Shown: one piece after another, positions 56,374-64,000 of the stretch
Numbering within the stretch: position 1 is the stretch's first letter
How the letters are laid out: every line of letters starts with the position of its first letter
Source of the DNA: Rhizomys pruinosus
Lineage: Eukaryota > Chordata > Mammalia > Rodentia > Spalacidae
Direction of reading: 5' to 3'
DNA: 64,000 nucleotides
NCBI GenBank assembly: GCA_009823505.1
Contig: VZQC01006876.1
Location: 4,462,342 to 4,526,341 of the forward strand
Program-made: the position numbers and the translations under genes
Notes under the pieces: generated by a model
Databases searched by the model: none
Told to the model about the DNA's origin: nothing
Seen by the model: only the letters and a program-made list of their open reading frames with translations

Positions 56374-59300
56374 ACATAGCCTGGGAGAATGGATTAGGAA
56401 ACAGAATCCATCTATAATCTGCCTAAGAGAAACCCACCTGACCATCAAGGACAGATACCACCTTAGAATGACAGGATGGAAAAAATATTCCAAGCAAACG
56501 GTACCAAAGAGCAAGCAGGAGTGGCTATTCTAATATCAGACAAAATAGACCTCAGAGTAAAATTAATCAGAAAAGAAAAAGAGGGCCATTATATCCTTAT
56601 CAATGCAACAATTAACCAGGAAGATTTCACAATCTTAAATGTTTATGCACCAAACTATGGTGCACCAAACTTTATAAACATAATCATTCAGGACCTCAAG
56701 ACACAGATTAATCCCAGCATGCGAATAGTGGAATATTTCAATATGCCACTGAGTACCTTGGATAGGTCAACTGGACAAAAAAAATAAACAGACATCAGGA
56801 CTGTTTATATAATATGTGATATATAATAATATATAATATAATCCACCAGATCAACCCCGTGGATAGCTACAGAATATTCCACCCAAACACCAGAGAGTAT
56901 ACTTTTTACTCAACATCCCACAGAACATTCTCCAAAATCAACCACATACTGGGACACAGAAGAAATATCAGCAAATACACAAGGATTAAATTTATTCCAT
57001 GCATTCTATCAGACCACAGTGTAATAAAGCTCAATATTAACACCAGGGTAAGTCCTACTATCTGTAAGAACACATGGAGACTAAACAACACAATCCTGAA
57101 TAATGAGTGGGTCAGGGAAGAAATAAAGAATGAGCTAAAAACATTCCTGGAACTAAAGGAAAATGACAATATAACACAACAAGACCTATGGGATACATTA
57201 AAGTCAGTCCTAAGAGGGAAATTTATAGCCCTAAGTGCCCACATTAAAAAAAACAGAAAGGGAACAAATAAATACTAGAGGGAGAACAACAAATGAACCC
57301 TAAATTCAACAGACAGGAAGAAATAACAAAAATAAGAGCAGAAATCAATGAAATAGAAACAAAGAAACCAATACAAACAAATCAATGAATCCAAAAGCTG
57401 GTTCTTTGAAAAGCTAAACACAATAGACAGACTTCTAGCCCAGTTAACCAAAAGAAAGAAAGAACAACTCCAAATCAATAGCATTCATGATGAAAGGGGA
57501 AACATCACAACAGATAAAGAAAAAATCTAGACAATCATATGAGAATACTTCAAAAACCTATACTCTACTAAATTTGAAAGCCTAAGATAAATTGATGGAT
57601 ATCTGAAATCCTGGGATTCACTAAGCCTTAAACAAGAAGAGATTGAGAGCTTAAACCTACCCATAATACTTGAGGAAATTGAAGATGTAATAAAAAGCCT
57701 CCCAACGAAAAGTAGCCCAGGCCCAGATGGTTTCAGAGCAGAATTCTATAAAATGTTTAAAGAGGTCTTAAACCATTACTAGTCAAAGTTTTCAGAAGGC
57801 TACAAACAGAGGGAAATATCCCAAATTCCTTCTATGAAGCTAGCAACACTCTAATATCAAAACCAGGCAAAGACAAACAAGAAAGAAACTATAGACTCAT
57901 ATCATTAATGAACACAGATGCAAAAGTTCTCAATAAAATGCTTGCAAATCACATACAGACCCACATCAAAAAGATAATGACCAAAATGGATTCATACCAG
58001 AGATGCAGGGATGGTTCAACATATGTAAATCAATAAATATCATAAGACCTATAAATGGACTGAAAAAGAGAAACCACACAATAATCTCAATCAATGCAGA
58101 AAAAGCTTTTGACAAAATCCAGCATTCCTCATGCTTAAAGTCCTAGAGGAACTGGACTGGAGGGATCATTCCTCAATGCAATCAAAGCCATATACAAGAA
58201 ACCCACAGCCAACATCATCCTAAATGGAGAAAAGTTGGAAGCATTTGACTTAAAGGCAGGAACACAGCAAGGCTGTCCACTATCACCACTCCTCTTCAAT
58301 ATAGTGCTTGAAACACTCACTAGGGCAATAAGGCCAGGAAGCAAAATTAAAGGAGTACTAATTGGAAAAGAAGAAGTAAATCTATCCATTTTTGCAGATG
58401 ATACGATAGTTTACCTAAGGGATGCTAAAAACTCTACCAAAAACTCCTAGAAATGACTGAAAGTTTCAGTGGCAGGATACAAAATGGGATCCAAGGCCCC
58501 ACAAAAGGTAAGGGCTCCTTGCCCCTAAGTTGGGATACCTGCAGGAGGAGAGGCGATAAGACCCTGCTGTCAAAGACCTGATGTTAACATGGGAGGAATG
58601 TATTGAGACCGCACATGCAAGTGTACAGATGGCCTCTGGAATGCCAGAGAGTGTTACCAAAGGCCACTAAACCAATAAAGCTAATATGGGTCCCTGAGTC
58701 AAGCAAGACTCCACTGTCAGCACCAGCTACACCTCACCTGCCTGGAAATACTGCACAGCAGAGACAGCCATGTGCCTGTATATCCCAAATCTAATTGGCT
58801 ATTGGCTCTCTTCTTGGAGGAATAACCCATGGCTGATGCCACAAGCTTACATCCTCTACAGGTTAGGAGATGTTATAAGCCACAGTAAGACCCTGTCATA
58901 TTTAACAGGGGGGAAAAATGTAATTCATGGATTAACATATAATCCAAACATGTGTCTATGCTAAAGTAACCTACCATAACTATTAGTGCTGCTTAAATAC
59001 CTATATATCTAATTGCTTGTTCTTCATTAGTAGGATCGAAAGGTTATTCCTGGACAAACTGTCAGCCCATGAAAGGAAACAGCCAGAATTGACCAGAGTC
59101 CAAGTCAACAGCTCCAGAGAGAGTGGACTGTTTTACCTCTCATCCACCTGTGCCCCTTTTCTAAGCCTAGGGAACAACCTGCGGAAGAGGGGGCGTGGTA
59201 GAATGTAAGGGCTGCGATTGGGGTGAATGGTGAAACTACAGCAATGTAGTCTGGACACTCATTTGATCAACTTGATTGAACAAACAACCTGTCACCCCCC

Positions 59301-60578
59301 ACTGGATGGTGGGGCTGTAGGTGTTTGGGCACAACAGCCTGCAGATAGGTTTTGCATGAAGGATGCTTGTACTCATGGATTATCACTTATAGCTAAAAAT
59401 TGAAAAAAAAAAAACAGAGAAAGATGCAGGACAGTTATGGCAGAATACATGATCTGGGATGGGGTGGGGGTGGGGGGGAAGGGAAAGGGAAATATGCCTG
59501 ATCTGAATTGGAAAATGATGTACGAAATGCACAAAGCATCAATAAAAATTAAATTAAAACAACAACAACAACAAAAACAAAACAAAACAAAATAAACCTA
59601 GAAAAGTCAGTAGTCTTTCCTTACACCAACAATAACCAACTGGAGAAGGAATATAAAGAGACCTTCCCAATTACAATAACCTCAAAAAGAATTAAATACC
59701 TGGAATATTTAATGACTGGAATAAACCTAACCAAAGACTTCTACAACAAAAATTTTAAAATGCCAAAGAAGGAGATTGAAAATGACCTCTTTCCATCAAA
59801 AGATGGAAAGACCTCCCATGCTCATTGATTGGAAAAATTAATATAGTAAAAATATCTATTCTACCCAAATTAATATGCAAATTCAGTGCAATCCCAATAA
59901 AAATCCCCATGAGCTTTTTCACAGACTTGGGAAAAAAATCCCAAATTCATTTGGAAAAACAAAAGACCTGGAATAGCTAAAGCAACCCTGAGTCAAAAGT
60001 GCAATACAGGGGGATTACCAGACTTCAAGCTATATTACAGGGCTATAGTCATAAGGACAGCCAGGTACTGGCAAACAAACAAAGCAAAACAAAACAAAAC
60101 AACAACAAAAAACCCCAAACAATGGAACAAAATTGAAGATCCAAACTTGAGCTCATATAACATCAGCCACCTCATTTGACAAAGGGGATAAAAAAATCTC
60201 AATGGAGGAATGTTAACATCTTCAGCCTATGGTCTGACAAAAGTGTATCACTATTTGTAGAAGAACAAAACTGAGCCCCTGGGTATAAACCCACAACACT
60301 CATCTTAGCACAAAGATACATGCACATCTATGTTTATTGCAGCACACTTCACAATATTGAAGAGCTGGAACCAACCCAAATGCCCCTTAACAGAAGAGTG
60401 AATAACAAAAATGTGGTACATCTACACAATGGAGTTCTATTCAGTGATAAAGAAAGATAACATCATGAACTTTGCAGGTAAATGGTTGGAACTCTAAGCC
60501 ATTATGCTAAGTGAAGTAACACAGTCCCCCCCCAAAAAAAACAAACGGTGAATGGTTTCTCTCATTTGTGGATACTAA
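56374..60578 (+). pseudogene. L1-8 ORF2 remnant
   Basis: Resumes at LGEWIRKQNPSI, then RETHL (endonuclease glutamate kept). The GDFN motif has decayed to VEYFNMPLS (56,476-56,787), while LSDHSVIKL (56,859-57,278) is kept. The RT core is at 58,235-58,450 ([11 protein letters not shown]). A 1,101-bp element splits the gene at 58,486-59,586. Sequence resumes at 59,594 (NLEKSVVFP-type). A deletion of roughly 600 bp near 60,265 joins the ITTCRR region to PLGINPQHSS-type sequence, removing the Cys/His motif. It ends at TAA 60,576-60,578. Confidence 0.92.
58486..59586 (+). repeat. tail unit copy 4 followed by a canonical L1 3' end
   Basis: 1,101 bp inserted in ORF2. It starts 'gggatccaaggccccacaaa', runs through the tail unit ('gccactaaaccaata' near 58,660; 'tgaaggatgcttgtactca' near 59,356) to an A-run at ~59,403, then continues into an ordinary L1 terminus (gatctgggatggggtggggg near 59,451, 'atcaataaaaatt') with an A/C-rich tail. 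The 7-bp duplication acaaaat lies at 58,479-58,485 and 59,587-59,593. Its composite end shows the tail unit upstream of the canonical terminus in a single insertion. Confidence 0.9.
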
Positions 60579-61104
60579 CACCAAATCCCCTGATGAAAGA
60601 CAAGATGAACAACATTATTGTTATATTTCTTATTATCTGGAAGTAACTGTGTTGTTATAATATAAATCTCTTAATGGGCTCTAGAATTGACCTACCACTT
60701 ATTTTCAGACTCTGTAATTACTGTATATGGGTGAAAGGTATGTATTCATATTTTAGAGTAATATAAAATTAAAGGGGGAAAAATGAATTCCTAAACACAT
60801 TTTGGAATTAACATATAGTTTATTCTCAGAGGTCATAATTTTGATGCATATGTGATGAATATATAGGCATATGTTGGAGCAATACAAAGGGAGGGAAAAA
60901 CAACAACATAAAGACTGGGTCAAAGAACTCCGCCCAGAACTACAAGGCTCTGCAGTGAAAAACTTTGGAAAGACTGAAAGAAAGATGCAAGACATGTATG
61001 GCAGAAGGCATGAATGAGGGTGGGATGGGGGCAAGGAGAGGGGAATGTTTCTAAATTGGACTGAAAGATAATGAATGAAATACACAAATCATCAATAAAA
61101 GTAC

Positions 61105-61590
61105 TTAAAAAGCAAGACTACCATATGACATGACTAAAATCACTGAGTTCACATACTCAAAGGATTCTAAGTCTAGCACAGATGTACTTTCATACCCAAG
61201 TTCAGTGCTGCATTATCTACAACAGCAAGGAAATTGATTCAAATGAAGGAAATGGATGGATTTGTAGAGCATTATATTAAGCAAGGGTAAGGGCTCAGAG
61301 AAACAAATATTTTCTCTTCTCTTTCTTCTGCAGATCAGTGCTGATGTTATAAGCCAGGCAACTAGAAAAGAAATCATGAGGGGAATAAATGTTGAGAAGG
61401 AGAACAGCAAGTCACATGTGGCATAAAAGCAGAAGAGAAGACTTTGAGGAAGGAAGAATGTAAAAGAGAGGGTTGTGAGACGGGGGAGAAGTGGGGGAGA
61501 GGAGAATCAAGGCAAACAAATATTTTGAAAATCTCATCAATAAACCAGATAATTTATATGCTAATTAAAAGTGAATAAATTAATGTTTAA
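61105..61590 (+). mobile_element. ancient L1M remnant, right part
   Basis: 'gactaccatatgacatgact', 'catacccaagttcagtgctg' and 'attatattaagcaagggtaa' follow the L1M ORF2 end. The 3' UTR-like remainder ends near 'atcaataaaccagataattt'. Assignment of the last 250 bp is less certain. Confidence 0.65.
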
Positions 61591-61637
61591 AATTGTTATT
61601 GGACTTGCTGAATTGCATTCTATCAAAAAATTGTAAA

Positions 61638-61745
61638 ATGGTGTGTTTAGTGAAACATGCCTTTAATGTCAGCACTCCAGGTAGATTTTTGTGAGTTCCA
61701 GGCTAGCTTGGCCTGCACAGTGAGAACCTGACCCAAAATTAAAAG
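61638..61745 (+). mobile_element. diverged B1 SINE
   Basis: 'aaacatgcctttaatgtcag', 'gtgagttccaggctagcttg'. Short and heavily substituted. Confidence 0.7.
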
Positions 61746-62159
61746 AAAAGTCACATCAGCAAAAATCGTTACATCAGTTTTGGCTTGGAATTAAGACAAA
61801 ATTGCCAACAATTTCCAAAAAGCGTCTGCCATTTTGTATGTACTCTGTGTTTATGTGAAGCAGTGTTCTCAGAACTGATGATTATGAAGTCAAAATATTG
61901 ATCAACCCTGAAAAATGTTGAAGATATTTTACGTCTTGGAGTATCAAATACTCAGCCAAGATTTAATCATTATGGAAAATAAGCAAGCATATAAATCTCA
62001 TTAGTATATAAATTGGCTTTGGATTTAATAAACACAAGATTATGTGTCTGACAAAGAATTGTTTGAAAATAAATTTCTTTATGATTTATCAGTAAGCATC
62101 TGATTTGTATATATATTTTACATACTTATATACCTAGAGTCACATAAAAAATTACTATA
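61746..62159. other. unassigned AT-rich host sequence
   Basis: No recognised repeat or gene. Confidence 0.45.
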
Positions 62160-63450
62160 GATGGGGGCATAGTAGGACATGAGTGCTATGAAAAAGAAAA
62201 GAGAAAAGAGAGGGAAGAACTTATCTGAGGAGAGAAGAAAGAGTGTAACGCAGAGAAAAAGAGAGGAAGGAGAGTCAAATAGCTCTAAGGGTATTTGAAA
62301 AAGCCATAGGGAAACATTATTTTATAAGATTCCTTGATAATACACAGAGTGCAGGGGGATGTAATGCTCCCCCCAGAAGTCATAGACTATTTAACAAAAC
62401 CTCCAGTTCTAGGTAAGGGAAACCTCTTACTGCTGGTCAGGAAGATCCAAGAGTCCTTTAGAACAATGTAGGCCCTTGCCATTGCCCTTGTTGAACTCCT
62501 ATAACTTGAAGGTAACACTCCATTGCTGAAGAACTCACATCCTGCAGTGTAGCTCTTACTGCCATCAAATAATCTTTTTGCAGCAGATGGAGACTATTAC
62601 AGAGATTCACAACTGGTCAAAATGCAGAGAATAAGTGACTGTGGGGTGCCCAGCCCCAGTTGGTATGCCTGTAATTCAATATTCAGGGCTCAGTGGATAT
62701 TGGGGACAAGGGTAGATAGATTGTAAGAGCCAGAAGACTAAGAGGCCTGCTACTAGACAGTACTTTATAGATATAAGGTAGAAGCTGCAATCATGAAATC
62801 TTTTTTTAAATTTTTTTTTAAATTTTATTTATTTCTGTATGTGTATGAATGTACTGTCTGCATGAAGGTTTGTGCACCCGTGTCATGCAATGCTGCGGAG
62901 GTCAGAAGAGGGTGTCGGATTTCCCTGGAACGGGAGTTCTCCTGGAATTGGAGTTTCAGATGGTTCTCAGCTGCCATGTGGGTGCTGGGGATCGAACCCG
63001 GGTCTTCTGTAAGAGCAGACGGTGCTCTTAACTGCTAGGCCATCTCTCCAGCCCCATGAAATCTTAACAATAATATGGTTGTCCTGCATAATGCCACCAC
63101 CAGTCAACATGTCAATTTTACAAGGCCCTACCCACTGTGAAGATCTACAGGAAATCAACATTGCTGAGAGGGAGAATCAGCCTTCTTCAGGGACAAGTGC
63201 CTGATAGATTATATAATCCCAAGTGTTTAATATGAGCAAAATGAAATGGATTCAGTACATTATTAATACACATACACACACAAGAACATACACACCATAT
63301 ATATACATTTACATATATGTTACATTGATACTTATAGAAGAATAGGTCATGAATTTGGGAAAGAGTAAATACAACAAATAGTTAGAGAGGGACAGGGTGG
63401 AAATGATGCAAATACAGTACATATCTATGGCATTTTTGAAAATTAAAACA
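62160..63450 (+). mobile_element. old rodent L1 3' UTR
   Basis: Phrases 'gcagatggagactattacag', 'gtgactgtggggtgcccagc', 'taagagccagaagactaaga', 'gagagggagaatcagccttc' and the end 'atgatgcaaatacagtacat' are those of a widespread old rodent L1 3' UTR. A young SINE sits in it at 62,803-63,054. No coding sequence is present. Confidence 0.72.
62803..63054 (-). mobile_element. young B2/B3-type SINE, duplication subfamily
   Basis: Complete minus-strand copy with the double 'aactcca.ttccagg'-type block and a T-rich tail. The perfect 11-bp duplication catgaaatctt lies at 62,792-62,802 and 63,055-63,065. Confidence 0.95.
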
Positions 63451-64000
63451 TTTATATTTAAAAAGTATGTGTTGAAAATGAGTTGTGAGTGGACAAGGCT
63501 TAAGAAGCTCATATTAGAATGTGAGAATGGATGGATATAGAGTGCTGACAGGGGAACAACTGGAAATGTGTTGTTCGTGGGCTGTGCAGAAAAGACTTTT
63601 TAGGAGCTGGTCTTTGGAGGATCAGAAGGAAGACTTTCTAGTTAGAGGGAACAGCAAGTGTGAAAGCCTAAGATAAGAAGGAGCCTAGTATTTTCCAGAA
63701 AGTGAAAGTGCAGCACATCTGAGGTACGACAGAGTGGAAGCATACAGCATTCTGTAGGTCAGAGTGTGGTGATTATATTTTGTCCTGTGTGCATAGGTGA
63801 GCTTCTAGGTCTGGGTCAAGGCACACTCTCATTTCTCACTCAGGCTGTTTGAGGAGAATGGTTTGGTAGGACTCCAGAAGAAACAGAGAGATGTTGAACG
63901 AGGCTGTGGTTAGTGTTCTGCTGTGAGATGCAGTGGCTGCCAGAGGAGGACCCTGGACCTTCTCTGACAACAAAAACTTGGAAGAGCACTGCGCTATGTG
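63451..64000 (+). repeat. ancient mammalian-wide repeat, runs off the right edge
   Basis: 'gagggaacagcaagtgtgaa', 'aagcctaagataagaaggag' and 'gtaggtcagagtgtggtgat' recall the central part of the ancient family seen at 5220-6740. Strongly diverged; class not fixed. Confidence 0.45.

Larger units (their letters stand above)
54545..61104 (+). mobile_element. L1-8: near full-length L1 inserted in an ancient L1M
   Basis: Plus strand: 5' UTR (54,545-54,961), ORF1 (54,962-56,184), B1, ORF2 (56,374-60,578) with a 1.1-kb nested insertion, and a 3' UTR ending in the G-rich tract and 'atcaataaaagtacttaaaa'. Flanks ttaaaaacaag (54,534-54,544) and ttaaaaagcaag (61,105-61,116) form a duplication with one indel. 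The L1M reads through across it ('tttctcaaaag' on the left, 'gactaccatatgac' on the right). Confidence 0.93.

Overview
The window is mammalian, from a muroid rodent. B1 SINEs occur in both orientations. About sixteen tRNA-derived B2/B3-type SINEs are present, with A and B boxes, A-rich tails and target-site duplications. L1 elements have rodent-type 5' UTRs built from tandem monomers. Very old mammalian repeats (MIR, L1M) lie underneath. The species cannot be named from sequence alone. I found no host protein-coding gene, tRNA, rRNA or CRISPR array. Every long open frame I could classify is an L1 ORF1/ORF2 remnant or its antisense shadow.

Layout: 1-497 is the 5' UTR of a minus-strand L1 running off the left edge. 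498-11,700 is old repeats, SINEs and unassigned sequence. 11,718-14,150 is an L1 with a 5' inversion (twin priming) and a perfect 14-bp duplication, nested in an ancient L1. 14,739-21,943 is a 7.2-kb minus-strand L1. 21,958-33,380 is unassigned host DNA plus an ancient L1M (27.7-31.3 kb), SINEs, a small-RNA retrocopy and a long TATC/TGTC microsatellite. 33,390-39,378 is a plus-strand L1. 42,215-44,607 is a 5'-truncated minus-strand L1 with the best-preserved ORF2. 44.6-47.9 kb holds a MIR and an old L1 3' UTR. 47,924-53,872 is a minus-strand L1. 54,545-61,104 is a plus-strand L1 inserted in an ancient L1M. The right end is an old rodent L1 3' UTR and an ancient mammalian repeat.

How the parts relate: the L1s encode ORF1p (coiled-coil RNA-binding protein) and ORF2p (endonuclease, FADD-type reverse transcriptase, C-terminal Cys/His motif), and that machinery also moves the SINEs. 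No L1 here is intact. All carry frameshifts, deletions or insertions, so the window is a record of past activity.

Most interesting signal: a non-L1 sequence of about 0.9 kb (the 'tail unit') occurs four times, always in or on an L1. In two L1s (14,739-21,943 and 47,924-53,872) target-site duplications of 14 and 11 bp enclose L1 body and tail unit together, so each was inserted as one molecule ending in this foreign 3' end. Two further copies are separate insertions into other L1s. This suggests an L1 lineage with a captured 3' end. Other notable signals are a SINE subfamily marked by an internal duplication of about 17-19 bp, a 33-bp/11-residue repeat of variable copy number in ORF1, unrelated 5' UTRs on closely related L1 bodies, and a 117-bp small-RNA-like retrocopy.
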